Positions 36,659-50,600 are shown, counted from the stretch's first letter. The stretch: DNA of 64,000 nucleotides from Triatoma infestans (GCA_011037195.1 JAAEAF010014400.1:62001-126000); one strand, 5' to 3'. The notes: generated by a model not told the origin, from the letters alone. Numbers and translations: made by a program.

Positions 36659-39600
36659 TCACGCTTCAGTGTTAACAGCTTCACGGGCATGATGGGTCCT
36701 TACATGTTTATTATGATTAGATTTGGTTGATGAAGTTTTATTACAGATATGACATGAATATGGTTTTACACCTGTGTGTACCCTGGCATGATCGACTAGA
36801 TAATAATTCCTATGAAATGATTTGCCACATTCTTCGCATGTGTATTTCTTTTCCATTAGATGTTCCTTTTCGTGCCTCAACCAATTATGTTTACGATTAA
36901 ATTGCATACCACAATGGTTACATGTGTATGGCTTATTGCCATAATGGGCACGGATATGGGCTTGTAATTCTGACTGTCTTAAGAAAGCACCCTTGCACAT
37001 TGTACATTTATAAGGTTTAGACATACGAGAAGCATGAGTCCATCGGTGTAATGATAAATTCCACTTAGTATGGAATTTTTTACCACAAACAATACAACCA
37101 AATTGTTTTATAGTACCATGTTGTTTCATATGCGCACGTATAGATGAATCTAAAAAAGTCATATTACAAATAGAGCAGACAACATTTTTCCTCTTACTAT
37201 CGGGTTTACCATCGGAAGTGGGAGGTATATACTCATTATCATGAGCTTTCCTTATATGCCTTGTCAAACTTGCACTATGTACATATTTTTCACTGCAATG
37301 CATACACTGTTTTGGTTTATCTGCGTGCGTTTCTTTATGCCATTCAAGTTTTTTCTTTGAAAAAAACGTTTCACCACATTCACAAAAGTATTCTTTAATT
37401 TTTTTCTTTACAGAGAAGTGAGCAATGTCTTTATGTTGTTTCAAATTGGAATATCTTTTGAATTTTCGATCACACATTGTACATTGAATGGGACTATTGC
37501 CAGTATGTCCATTCATATGTTCTTTTAATTTCTGATTTGTAATGAATGTTTTTGGGCAAAGGGTGCAAGCATGAGGCTTCAAAGCTATATGAATTTTTGA
37601 GTGAGTTGTTAAACCTCCTTTAGTATGGAATGTCTTGCCACATGTCCGACATTCTAATGGATGAATTTTGGATATATGCTCGCTGTATGCTTGCAACGTT
37701 GCAAATTCTTCCAAGCAAACATGGCACTGTCTAGTGATCTTCTTACGTACTAATCTAGTCTGAGCCTGTAAAAAAAAAAAAATTATATATACATATATGG
37801 AAACATAAAAAATATTTTAACAAATTATACAGCAATTTTAAAAAGGCCTGGGGAGGCAAAAAAATGTGTAGACTCCAGTCCGATTTTCATTATGAAGTCG
37901 GCACTAATTTCCTAGCATTATTTGTATTACCCATTTCATTATACTATATAATTAATAATGCTACTTATTGTAATTCATGTAATACAGGCTGAATGAATTG
38001 CTTCCCCATAATAAACACTAAAATTGCTTATTCAAAATGATGTCTGCAGTAGTGGCCGGTGTAGGTGTCTGTTTTCAATACGGCTTTTTACTAAAAATTA
38101 AAAAAAAAATAATGTCATGGTTTTAACTTATTTTTTAAGGAAATATCTGCTTTGAACAAAATTATATCTTCCGATTTTATCAATTATCTCATACAATGTT
38201 TCACTGCTTTAGGGATGGATGCTAAGTAATTAAAAAAACAAAATCAATAATACTACTAATAATAAAATAAAATAAAATAAATTTTTATAGTAATCATAAT
38301 AATAATAATAATAATTTCCTCTTAAAAAGAGTCTCCATTTTAGTGTTGGATTTTGTAATGCAATTAATTACAGATAAATTTCTCAGTAGATATTAAGATA
38401 TCAGCAAGTAATTCTAATCTTATTTGTGGCAAAGAGTATAATATCCAAACTAGTCTATCCCTTGCTAATGTCCGCCAATTCAATCATTACTGTCGGCCAT
38501 CTCATCTCTCCTTTTATCAACTATCTGCTCTTCTCCTCTCGAAGTCCATTTCGAACACCTTTTTGCCCATCAACTTCCATCCAGCCGGTGGTCCACTAAC
38601 ACTTATGGTCTTTTAATTCTACATTTGATACTTTTACAAACTACTAGAAATCAGGACTAAATATATTATAAGTTGTTCTTCTCTCCTCTCTAACAAACAA
38701 ACAAACATAGTTTTAGCTAATTCCTCTTTATTTCTTTCACTTCATTTCTATTTGCATCTTCAAATTTATTCAATTTTTTTTTTCTAAGAAACCTAGAAAT
38801 TCTAGTATTTCTTTTTAATTTTTTTTGCTCTAGGTTTACCATTCCCACTTTATTTTCTTAATATAATATAATTGCAATTAATATTTCCAATTTACATTAA
38901 ATATTAGATTAAGTACTTCGACTTGTGTAAAAATGTTAACTATAACCCGGAAAACTCAAGTGTTTTTAGGTTTTAGTGTATTAATACTTAAAAAGACAAA
39001 CACATTTTATCATGTTTCAATGTCACTAGAAAACATTCAACTTAACCTGTGTTTTGAAAAATTACATAAAATTTAACCGCAGTTTTTAGAAAGCGCTTCA
39101 ATAAAATGCGATGAAAATGGATACTTTTATAAATTAGTCATGAAGCAATATTTTCTCCCTTTTTCAAACACACTGATGAGCTGGAATCAAGAAAAACTTC
39201 AACTAAATCAAGATACGTTATTACCCGTGTGATTGCATTGACAAAAATTCCTTCTTTAAAGTATTATCTGATAAAATAAAATAATTCATAAGATAGTTGT
39301 TATTTTTATAATATACTAAAAAAATCTGTTAAACCTGATAATTAATACCTTCAGCTCCTTAGATGCGGGAAGCTTAATGTCACATTTAGTGCTAATTACT
39401 TCGCCTTTCTTTGACTTAGCCTCGTTACTGCAATGCAATGATGCTACATGTACTCTCCTTTCTTTAGGACATGTAAAAACTTCCTCACAATATAAACACT
39501 GATATCTTTTCTTAACGTCCGGTTTGTTCTCTGCAGCTGCCGAAGGTTCCCATGTAGTGACCACTGCATTAGCAGGATCAATATCTTTTACTCCAGCATT

Positions 39601-42600
39601 TTCATATGGTCCGGTAGAATTCAGATTCTATTCAAATAAAAAAATAAATAAGTTTTTTGGGGGGAAGGGGGTAAGGTAAATTAGAAAAACTCTGTTTAAT
39701 TTCTTAAAGAATATAAAACCAAAAGCGTTAGTAAAAAACAATAAAGAAAGTAAAAAATGTTTAATTATTTTATTCCGAATTTCATTATCATTATTTATCT
39801 ATTTCTTTAATCATCACTTCCAATTTCAAGGGAACATGAATTCATTTAGGTGAAAAATTAAGTTCCACTGTTAAATTTTTTTTTGGCATAGGTTTCTTCA
39901 TATGGCCAGCACTGAAGATGCTGGAGATCTAATCTCAAGATAACTTTACAATCTCCGTATCTCTAAATGTCTACATGCAGTATAATTTAGATCAAAACTT
40001 CATTTAATTATATCTATTTGTTAGGTAATTTAGAACAAGGATTCATAACTAGTTTCATAATATGTATATTGTTAGAGAATATAATTTCCTCATATTGAAA
40101 ACATTAGTATGAAGATCGCCTCCACGTGGTGCATCCTGGGGAACGCGAAATGATCTTCGAATGGATAGATAAGACTAATAGTCGTGGGGAAGGCAACTTG
40201 TCTAGGGGAAGGTAACCCCAAATGAAACTCCCTGGTCCTCCAGGTTGGGGGTTGTTTCGTCGGGCCAGCTCCCCGACAAACGGGAAAAAAATTAATGCTA
40301 AAACACCGAACAAAGGAAAATCTGGACGGACAAACGGTTAAGACATTTGCTACGGAAATGGACTTGGTTGTTGGAACGTATAGAATATATGAATAGAAAA
40401 GTGGTACAAGCATATACTGATTGGGGTTCGGAGGCCAATTACAAGAAATCAGAATACCAGTCCACAAGAAATGATCATGGAGACCTCATGGTAAACGTAG
40501 AGATAATTAGGGGCGTGGATTCTTTCAAGTATATAGGATCGATTATTGAAAGGAATAGCTCCTCAAATAAAGAAATAAACCGAAGAATAGCAGTGCAAAG
40601 AGAGCTATTGGAATGCTGAATTCGATTTTGAGGAGTAGCAATATTCTGAACCATACAAAAAAGTTAATTTACAATGGCATGGTGGAAAGTATATTGCTAT
40701 ATGGAGCAGAAACATGGACCCTATCTGAAGCTTACGGGCATAGGTTCCTTGCATCTGAAATGGATTTTTGTAGGAGATCTGCAAGAGTTTCGAAACTGGA
40801 AAGAAGGAATGAAGAAATAAGGGATATGATGCAAATAATGCACAATGTTCTGGAACGGATAGAGAGAAGATTGTGCTGGTTTGGACATGTATTTAGGATG
40901 GAAGGTGAAAAGGTAGCGAAGCAGATGATGGAATGGGAGTAGGAAGGAGAAAGAAAGGGCAGCCCAGGAAAACTTGGTTAGATCTCCTGAGGGAGTCCCT
41001 CAGTGCAAATGGTCTTCGTGCAGAAAAGTCAGTTGGAAGAAAAAACTGGACATATCCGGTTGAGGAAAGCCTCAATATTGAGGAAACTCCTTAAAAAAAA
41101 TGAAAAGAAGCTTGCAAGAATTTTTAAAGATCTTTAATCTATTTCTATTGTGCAATATTGATGGGCATTCCATTACTGAATGTTTGAGGTCCTCCCACTA
41201 ATGGCTTCTGTCGCATAACGGAGAGGGCCTCTGCTTAACTGTGTGTAGGTAAGCACGCAAACTGCATGGCTGGATTTCAATCTAATAATTGTTGCCGCTA
41301 AATTATGACTAGCCCCTGAAACCATGGAAGTTTCCGACAGTAGGCCTGTGCCTCTGGTACAGGGTCCCTTATATGAACTGCTGTGATCTAATTGCCATAT
41401 ATTCAAGATGTAGTGTCTTTTGTTTGACGTCTGTTCCAGGGAGTTTCATGTGGATCGTTTCCCTTGAATTGGCAGCCTCTTTATCAAAACCGCTTAAGAT
41501 TTCGTTGTGTCTTGAGGGCTAGAGTGCCCTCTAATCCATAAAACTTATATTACGCTTTCTTTCTGATATTAGAATATCAATAAGTTCCAATATTTCTAGC
41601 GCAATGTGATTAGGAGGGGAAGGCGCTAGTGAATTGACTATTTTTATCAGCGAGCTTTTATTGTGCTCAGTATTAAAAAATGTTTATGCTGCAAAGTTCT
41701 AATGTTGTAGAGCCAGACGGAGAGCTAATTCTGCCTAGAACACTGATGCATTTTTTTGGTAAGTATGCTAATTTGCAGAAGTTAGTATTTGGGTCGTATA
41801 CAGAACATTCCACTTTACTGCTGTATTTGAACCGTCAGTAAAAAGCGGTAGGGGTTAGGCTATTGGGATTTTATGAAATCACTAAAAAGAGCATTTCTAA
41901 TGTGTGATGTTAACCCAGATAGTTCTTCTCTGAAAGTGATGTTTACGTTCCTAAGCTTCGAAAGTGAACGGAATAAAGAGGGATCTTATTCCTAGAATGG
42001 ACAAAAGCTTGAAATTTGGATATTATTTGGAAGCTGTCCGCTATTGGTGGTGCATTTTTATTATTCCATAGTACTCGCTTGTCAGGACTTTGGTATTCAC
42101 TTGACGAATTATATTGTAGTGTTCAACATTATTGATAATTAAATTTAATAAGAGCTGATACGATGATAACTGCACTCTGTATATTAGTGGTAACTCGCCT
42201 GATTCTGCATACAGGATATCTATGGGTGTGCTGCGAAAGAGATTCATGCATGTCCTAATACATTAATTCTGCATTATCTGAGCTAGCTTTAAGATGGATT
42301 TTTTGGTCTGGAAGTAAAAGAAGCAGCCAAAATCCATACTGCCCTAATTGTCAACTAATAAGGATACATTAGGATCTGCACCCCATTTGTTATGAGAGAT
42401 CGATTTCAGAAGACAGTTTTTCTGTCTTCGCCCGCATGTTGTTAATATTAATTTCCGAGAAACGTGGCCTCTGTAGCAAGGGGAAAACACCATCTGACCG
42501 TGTCTAATGCCCCCTGCTAATTTTAGCAATTATAGAAGCGCATTTTTTTAAGTTAAAAGAAGTTTAAAATTATTTTTAGAATACTTACTTCCCGGAGCCA

Positions 42601-43933
42601 GACAGAATTGTTAGTAGAATGCAAGCTACTATTGCCCGAAAGATCGATTCTCTGTGGAGAACAATCGCCAGTTGGTACATTAGACAGGCAACTTCGTTCA
42701 TCCGCAGTAAGTTTTGAATTTTCATCTATACCATAGCCTAGAAAAATATTATTCTAAATCATTAAATTAAAACAAACATATTGCAAGCTCGTTTTTTGCT
42801 GTATATATGTACATTATTATGTATATTCAGTACAAATTCATTAGGAGTTCTTTAACGATTACAAAATCGATTTAGAAAGGTTAGCATTATCATGTCCATG
42901 AGATGGTTTTATTCAAGCCCTCAAAAAAAAAATAATAATAATAATAACTGATTAATGTAATCAATAAATACCAACCCACAAAATAAATATATAAAGGTTA
43001 GCATTTGAACTTGACAGATTAAATCTACAAAATAAAATCCCTCAAATTCTTATCGGCATGGATATCTGAAATGCATTACCGTGATTAATTGAGTTTATTT
43101 TATAATAAATATGAAGTTCAGAAATTTATTCTAAGAATACTAAAGCTACAGATACCACAAGTTCAAATTTTTGGAACTAACTTACAGCAAAGAACACTAT
43201 AAAATTAATAAATTAGGATCAAAAGCAGAACATGTATTTATAATTGTACATCTTCATATAATTGTAAATCATCAAACTTTCTGAAGACAAATAACATACC
43301 TGGGTCATCCAAGTCATCGCTATGCCTGGCATCTTCATCTTGGTAGTCACAATCAGAGGTAATATACTGATCTGCGTTTTCATCGGGTCTTACTTGAGTT
43401 GGAATGTCTGCTTTTATTGAGAGCTCAGAACGCTGACTGATTGGAGTAACTGCCGTGTTCTGTACATCCATATAACATTTACCGTTATCATTAAGAACAT
43501 TCATTTCAACAGCTCCTTCATCTTGAACATTGACAAGTGTAGTAAGAAGTCCTGATCCACTGCCAGATCCATTTTGTCCTAAACTCAGTATAGATTCTGA
43601 TCCACGAGCATTATCACTGGTTTGACCCATATAATCACTCACTACTGGTTGTGGTTGCTGTTGATAAAAGTGATAGGGTAGAAGAGGAGTGTGGATGATG
43701 TTAGTCACCTGTTGTCGCCCAAGAATTATATGCTCCTCAGACACTACTTGGAAAGGATTAAAAATTGCTGGAGGTTGAGGTTCCGGTTGTAAATTTGTGG
43801 TCCTTTCTGTAGTATAAACTCTGACCAAGGCATCTATTACTTGATCCTTGGGATGGGTATTTAAATGACTTTGCATGGACATACCCTCTCTCAAATAGAG
43901 AGTACATACTGGACATGCCAAATGGCTCTCCAT
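36659..43933 (-). CDS. C2H2 zinc-finger protein, four coding exons, 722 aa
   Basis: Probable nuclear DNA-binding protein; orthologue not recognised. Exons: 43300-43933, 42589-42737, 39349-39627, 36659-37765, phases matching, total 2169 nt. An N-terminal C2H2 finger at residues 8-28 (CPVC...HLNTH) follows the start MESHLACPVC. Residues ~30-260 are low-complexity and acidic, with a GSGSGSG run. One finger lies in exon 3 (CLYCEEVF). The last exon encodes twelve consecutive fingers, many joined by short TGEKP-like linkers (e.g. HTGNSPIQC, HTGVKPYSC). The fifth of these reads C-E-C instead of C-x2-C, and the last lacks the usual central phenylalanine. Intron 2 (39628-42588) is swollen by two LINEs. 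The start is supported by the finger immediately following it. A ZAD or BTB domain is not visible. Confidence 0.9.
37766..39348. other. Zinc-finger gene intron 3
   Basis: AT-rich, with an AAT/AATA microsatellite around 38255-38315 and a pyrimidine-rich stretch at 38440-38760. No exon or element recognised. Confidence 0.5.
40090..41095 (+). mobile_element. LINE fragment, RTE/CR1-like reverse transcriptase C-terminus
   Basis: Frames 40347-40619 and 40613-40942, offset by a frameshift, read FKYIGSIIERNSSSNKEINR, then LNHTKKLIYNGMVESILLYG (AETWTL follows) and CWFGHVFRMEGEKVAKQMME. This is the classical region after the YADD box of insect LINE polyproteins. Before it, GTC-rich leader sequence ends in a fragment that resembles the endonuclease start, suggesting an internal deletion. 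Lies in zinc-finger intron 2. Confidence 0.75.
41100..42540 (-). mobile_element. LINE fragment with RNase H remnant (I/R1-like)
   Basis: On the minus strand, around 42240-42150, FRSTPIDILYAESGELPLIY is the typical GAFRSTPxxxLxxExxxxPL motif after the reverse transcriptase. Around 41850-41830 a frame reads PYRFLLTDGSNTA with one frameshift, the first RNase H motif (TDGS). Around 41540-41510 VLWIRGHS matches the late RNase H box. The N-terminal reverse transcriptase core is missing. Confidence 0.65.
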
Positions 43934-44600
43934 TTTGCTAAAAAGGAAGCCTAAAAACCACTAAAAATTTTACGAAGACAAATAATAAAATAATGTGGCC
44001 CACGTACAATTGATTGGAGGCACTAGGAGAGCTGGGGGGGATATCGACCTTACCTCGTTAAAATTCCTTCCTTCACCACACAATATTAGATAGACACACA
44101 GTCATGACTGGATATTCTCCATACCTGAATATCACCGATAGGTCGATGAACAGTTTAATGAACTTGAAGATAAAATTCGTAAAGGATATACTGAAAATTC
44201 AATACTACACTGTGAAGTCCTACTGGAAATCCAACGAACTAAAATGCTTTTATGCACCAGCATTTTGCTAATTTTGAAGATAAACTTAAACCGTAATTTT
44301 GCGATGCACTTTCTTTACGAAGCATATATATATGCATATTGAGGAAAAGAAGAAAATATTTGCACAAAACTTCGAAGAGAAACGTATCTTAGGTATCAGA
44401 AATTCCAAAACAAAGAAACGACTTATGACAAGCAGTAACAAACTCCCCTCTTGAATGGCGACTGGTTATACACATGAAGAAGGCTGTGGCTCTTAATTCT
44501 TGATTTGTTGGAGGTTTCAGAAGTTTAACCTTATCACATGTTATTCTATAGGTTATTATATCAGAAACGACTAGCATATCGGGTCAGAATCAGCAATAAA
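43934..44600. promoter_or_regulatory. Head-to-head spacer, zinc-finger gene and MTRES1
   Basis: 667 bp separate the two divergent start codons. No repeat protein or coding exon is recognisable. A G-run lies at 44033-44039. The untranslated leaders and promoters of both genes must lie here or be spliced in from it; I cannot place the transcription starts. Confidence 0.4.
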
Positions 44601-47600
44601 ATGTTCTTCAGTAGATTTGTTCGGCATTTGACTTTGGGAAAGGACTACTACAAGCACGTTATCAAACAAAGAAATTTAATGTACTTGCAAACTTATTGTG
44701 GAAGCTCATTTTTTCACTTGAATAATGAAATTCAGAATCGCATAGTGTTTAGTAGTGAACAGAAAGCACCTACTTATGTATCTTTCTTAATATTCCCAAA
44801 GCGCTATAAATTTAAGAAGACCCCGAAAGTATTGGTAAGCAACTTCTATTGTCAATATACTTTGCTTTTTATTTTTTAAAATAAAGAAAGAACCATATCA
44901 AATCATTCTTTTTAGTAAAGTGTTTCAAAAAAATGAGTTTTAGGCTGAAGAAAAAGATGAAGAATCAGATTCAGATTTGGAAGACAATCAAACGGAAGAC
45001 CCTGGTTCCAAAATTATCACTGGCAGAATGCTATCACTTAGAGTTGACACCGCTTTAAAAAGTGGCTTAGGACTGCCAAGGAAGTATGTTATATATAAAA
45101 TGTTATGACTTGAATGAGGCTTTTAAAAATGTGAGTCGATTTTTATAAAAAAAATATATAACTTCCCTAATTTTTGTTGGATTGCAAATATGAAAACTTT
45201 TATTAAGTTCCCTAATTGCAATTTTCGATGTATGTCCAAATTTACACTTCAGCAGAGGAGTGTTCACCACCTGAAAAAAAATCAATCCTTTCGCGTTTGA
45301 TAGTGGCTGGAAAAAAAATTTCTTTGGTTCCACGTTTTATAGTGCCTTATATTTTAGGCCTGGATAAATCCAAAATTTATTGATTCTGATAACAAAAGCA
45401 ATTGAAGTCTGCCTTTTTTCTCGTTTTTTAATATATGGCAATAATATGACTGAGAAAATTCTCTATCATGTATAACTCATGGAAAGTTAATGTTGATTAT
45501 TTGTTACGGTTTTTCAGCACGGAAATGAATATCTTTAAGGCACAATTTTTCTGGCTTCGTATCAGGATCTCAGTAGAATCAAAACGACTTTTACCTGGCA
45601 GTACTTTCATCTTGTTCTGAATCAATTTGTTATTAATTACTAAACCCTTATCCTTTTATCTCAAAGGCTCTGCAAAAACAATTTTTTTTTATATTTCCTT
45701 ACTGTAAGAGGAATCATTGCGATCTGCCAAATATTCACCAGAAATGAAAAGTACGAAAAAATGTTTTTGGCGAATGGTCTGTGTTTAACAAATTGTCTCT
45801 CTCTGACGGCTTCCTCACGGAGCATTTCAAGAAGGTGGGCCTAGAACGCGATAGCCCCCAGCAGATTCGTGGAAAGAGATGGAGGAGGGATTCAAACACC
45901 CCTCTTACTGAATGCGGCGCTATTTCCCAGAGAAGGTTTGGAAACCTAAGTTTCAGAAGCGTCTGTAGTTCTGAGATCTGTCAGATATCTCAATTTTGAA
46001 GGGGTGTTATAGGATGAGTGGTCCATCCTAGCTAGAGGGCACTGTCGCCCCCTTTGATCACAGGCCCTGCACAAAAAAGAAATCTCAAAAAGAAAAAGCG
46101 CAGGAAGCCCGAACTTGATATTGCATTTAGTAATCACTGTTGCAACTGCTCTTTGGTTTCTATTAAAATCCCTTAACCGAAAGTGCGCGTAGTAAAGTGT
46201 TTTTCAAAAGTTTTACTAAAAATAATGACATCGATTTTCTTTAAACTTCACATCGCCATCTTTATACATAAATGCCCATCGCTCGAAATTGAAACGTTTC
46301 TCTAGGAAAATTGATATACAGAAAGATTTGCAATGTTATCTTTCCTTGTACTGATGTGCCACTTCAGTATAATATACATTTCTAAAAGTCTCGGTGCTAG
46401 AATTTTATTCAAAGCGACATTACTTTATTTTTAATTGATAAAAACTTTTTCTTTTAGGATGGAAAGTTAAATATGTTTAGTTTGGCATGATGAATTTAGA
46501 AACGAGTTCTATCATGTTTGGTTAAAACAAAATATGTCAGTAAAAAAGTTTTCATTAAATATTTATTTAGAAAAAAAAATCGATTATTAGCATAACATTT
46601 CAATACTGTAATTGAAATAATTAAGATTACACGAGAGGATAAAATTTCAGTAGAAAAGTTACGAAAGTTTATAAATATGAAGAATTATATAGTTTATGTT
46701 CAAGCCTGAACAAAATCAAGCATCAAGTTGCCGAAGAAATATGGTAAAAACAAATAATAGATATTTGTAAAATTTGGAATATTTTATAAATTCAATAAAA
46801 TTAAAAAGTAGATAAATTTGGCCACCCTTGTGCCTGGCTGTTAGACTTGCACAATACAATGCGGCAGCCATATATCCAATGACATAAAGTGGCATTTTAG
46901 ATGGGAAATAAGTATACATCTCCCAGCCGAGCCTCACTAAATTAACTTTAAAAAAAAGAACATAATAAAACATTCATTAGATTAGTGAACATATAAAGTT
47001 TAAAGAAAATCGTTGAGTTTTCCCGGAAAAATTGTGAATTCAAAAAAAAAGATTATTTTCAAACTTCACATTTATTTTTCTATAAGTAGGAAAGTAGAAT
47101 ATGAAGAAACAAAACTTTATAGAAAAAAACTGCACGGTTCTCTCAGAATACTTAATAAATGAATTTGTTGAAAAATGAAGTTTTTGAGTTTTTATATGTA
47201 GTATTTTAAAGAAAATCATAGCCACTGATAGAAAATTGGTAGAAAAAATGAAAAATATTTCTGAAAATCTGTACCTACAGATTCTATTTTCCAAAATGCT
47301 TAATCGATTTTAACCAAAATGTCATTGTTGGATTTAATGGCAAATGTAATATTAAAATATTTGAGTTATGTCGATCGGTTCACACACATACTTTAAATCA
47401 CATAGATATATCAATATCTAAAATTCACTTTGTCGAGCTAATTGAATTTTATGACCTATTTCTGTTAAAAATTTAGTTTCGAATGTCTTATGCAGAAGTA
47501 GAAGAAAATAATGACTTCTTAATTGAATCAGAGTAGTGTTCAAGCTGAAGCTCATGATTGTTCATGCCTTCAAATCTCTCGGAAGTTCCATTCGCTTTCT

Positions 47601-50600
47601 GTAGCAGCAACAGTTGGATCTTATGTAGGTGTCCAAAGATTTGAAGTCCAAAATTCCGAAAAAAAAATTTCTAGAAATTGGCAACTGTTCTTGGTGTAGT
47701 CGTCCTGGTAAACAAACATTTTTTTTTAAGATAACCCTAAAAAAAAAATCCAAGTGAACATACAGTCTAAAAAATTTGAGCATCGATTACAGATCTTCAT
47801 TCCAGGAAATGACTTTTCATTTTAGAATTATAACACGACTCAATTATTTTAAAACAACCTCATGTTCTGGCAACATGACGTGGCCAATATTTTGCAGAAA
47901 TTCTGGAAAAGAATTTTCATGTTAAATTTTTTACTGTAATATAGTCCACGCAAGATGATTTGGTATGGGACCCCAAGAAGCATTTATAAAAAATTTGTAT
48001 TTAGTGATGTGCATTACCACCGTGGATATTCAAAACTTGCCAGCTCCTATGTCAATCTGTTTAGGATTTCATATATTGAATATATTCTTCACTTATTACT
48101 ACGAATTATAAAATATTTGGGTTTTTATTCATAAAAATATTATATTAGGTAAAAAATCAGAAATGTAAGAGATAAACTTCCCTTTAAGCCTTGCACAACA
48201 TGTTATCTGTAAATTATTATTTTAACTTGGAAGATAGTGTTTTTGGACAGTCCTAATATTGTTGCATTTATCCACACACGCTTCAGGATCATAATGTAAA
48301 CATGTTAAGTATCGATATTTGGCTCATCTTCAGGTTCGTTTTTTTTTTTTATTAAAAAAAAAAAATTGTTTACATATTTGATATCTTCATACAATTAGAT
48401 GGGATAAAGTAAAAAAAAAAAAAAAAAAAAAAATCGACTCATCTTTCCCAAATATGTGGTGTTGCATTCAAGTAATCTCAACATTATATCATGAATTTAA
48501 TCAAAAATATTTTCTTTTTAGTAAAGTGGAAACATTGTTTTATGAGAACAAAATTCTCGTAAATGGGGAAAAAATAAGTAAAAAAAGTACAAAAGTAAGT
48601 AAGATTTTTTTTTCTTTTCATTTTCCCGTTTTCTTTTAATTTGAATATATTTTTACTTTAAGGAAAAGATAATGTATAGAAAGTTCCAATGAATCAATAA
48701 AGTTGCTGCGGGCTCGTACAGTAACAGAAAGAATAACATACTGCACTTTGATCTTAGCCAAAAGGCCGACAAGCGAATCAATTCCTAAAAGTTGGGCTAA
48801 AATAAAAATGCCACTTTTTCACAAAAAAGGTGATATTAATGATCCCAGAAATTATAGAAGTATAGCCATTTTTAACACATCCAAAATATTTACATACATA
48901 CATATTATTTAAAAGACTTTATGAATGGGCGGAATATAACAAACTAATTCCGGAGGAGCAGATGGGGTTCAGGAAGGAAGAGGATGTCGTGTTGCATTGT
49001 TTACTTTCAATTACGGCTAAAACGAAGTAAACTTTTCGGAATCTTTGTTGATTTCCGAAGAGCATTTGATTCCATAGAACACCATAAATTATGGTACAAA
49101 TTGAACAGTTCAGGAATCTGCAGTAAGACTTTACGATTCTTAATTACCATGTACGGTCAGTGCACTCTGTCGATATCGCAAGGGAACCAGCTCTCCTCTG
49201 AGTTAATGGTCAACGAAGGTATCCTTCAAGGGGAAGTCCTGAGCCCGTTACTCTAAGCTCTTTACACTTCCGATATTGTAGAGTTCTTTGTTTCTAAAGG
49301 AGCTAGAGGCGTAAGCATAAATGCCCAAAGAGTTTTACAAATGAATATGCTGATGATTCCGTTCTCGTAAGTACCTCCTGGCCCAACTTAATTTACAAAT
49401 ACTAGAAGAATATTCTGATCGCAATAGCGTCACAGTAAACTGTAATAAAACCTATATAATTCCTTTCCATAAGGGCAGCCGCTTGCCCAAATACCGTAAC
49501 TTTCTGTTTAAAAATTCTAAAATCAATTATATATTAAAAAAGTCAAATAAAATTATATATTTAGGAGTCCCGTCGTTTTCCTCTTCAGGAGTGTTTAGAA
49601 TCGTATCGCAACATTTTTTGAGTAAGTTTTCTTGTGCTAATTCTACTGTTATTAGTATCTTAGCCAAAACTCAGTCTCACTCTTGGAGCTCTAAGGTATC
49701 TCTGCTCGAGTCTATTGCAGAAAGTGACCTTTTGTACTTACCCGAAATTTGGGGGTGTCAATATGCTAATGAAGTGGAGCGTGGACAGTTAATTTTTTTT
49801 AAAACACTACTTAGATGCCTCCGTCTACCGCTAATGCTTGCATCAGACTGGAGACAGGAAGAATTCTCTCTAAATTCAAAATATTTAAAAGCATGGTGAA
49901 CTGGGTGGCTCCATTTGTTAGCGATGAACTCGGTCAGACTACCTGGATTCTGCTACCTCAGACTGATTGATTTTGACGTATCTCTCCCTCTCAATTGGTT
50001 TTCACAGTTAAAACAATATTAATCAAATATAGTGGAAGATTCTTCTCGACCGTTGCTTGTATGAAGGAAAAGGATCGTGAGTTTCAGTCTTTTTTTGAAA
50101 AAAATAAAAACAAAAAACTTAAATTCTTGCCAACGTTTCGACAAATATATAATAAACCCAGAGGTTTATTTGTTCAGTATTCTCTGTGTTGTTGAGGTGT
50201 TCTCAACTTTTTATTTACAAAATTATACATAAGTTTTTAAGTTTGATATGTTTTAAAGATTATTTAATAGTTTTTATTTTTTATGCCTTGAAAAAGACAA
50301 TATATTTGCCGAAACGTTGGCAAGAATTTAAGTTTTTTTTTTATATTTTTTTGAAAAAAAGTCCGAAACTCACGATCCTTTTCCTTCAATCAAATATAGG
50401 TTTGATCATCTTCTAACCAATCAAAATTTACATTCTGCAAAAACGATATGCTTCAAAGTTTTCAAAACTACTTACTCTCACTTGATATTGACTTTGTCAT
50501 TAATAGCTGTTTTAATCGGAATTATTGATTGGTCAGTCAGTTGGGTGGTCAAGAAAATTATCTTTCTCTAAATTGTGAGGTGGAGAAGCTTAGAGCCCTT

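Noticed and set aside
44538..44600. Upstream in-frame ATG for MTRES1
   Set aside because: It is possible, but the ATG at 44601 gives a cleaner mitochondrial-type N-terminus (MFFSRFVRH).
48730..48778. Functional U2 snRNA gene
   Set aside because: Only about 48 nt of the 5' end are present. The Sm site and 3' stem-loops are missing.
50302..50340. Hammerhead ribozyme in the fold-back element
   Set aside because: The GAAAC-like half is present, but a clear CUGAUGA half and stem pairing are not. Left as a question, not a feature.
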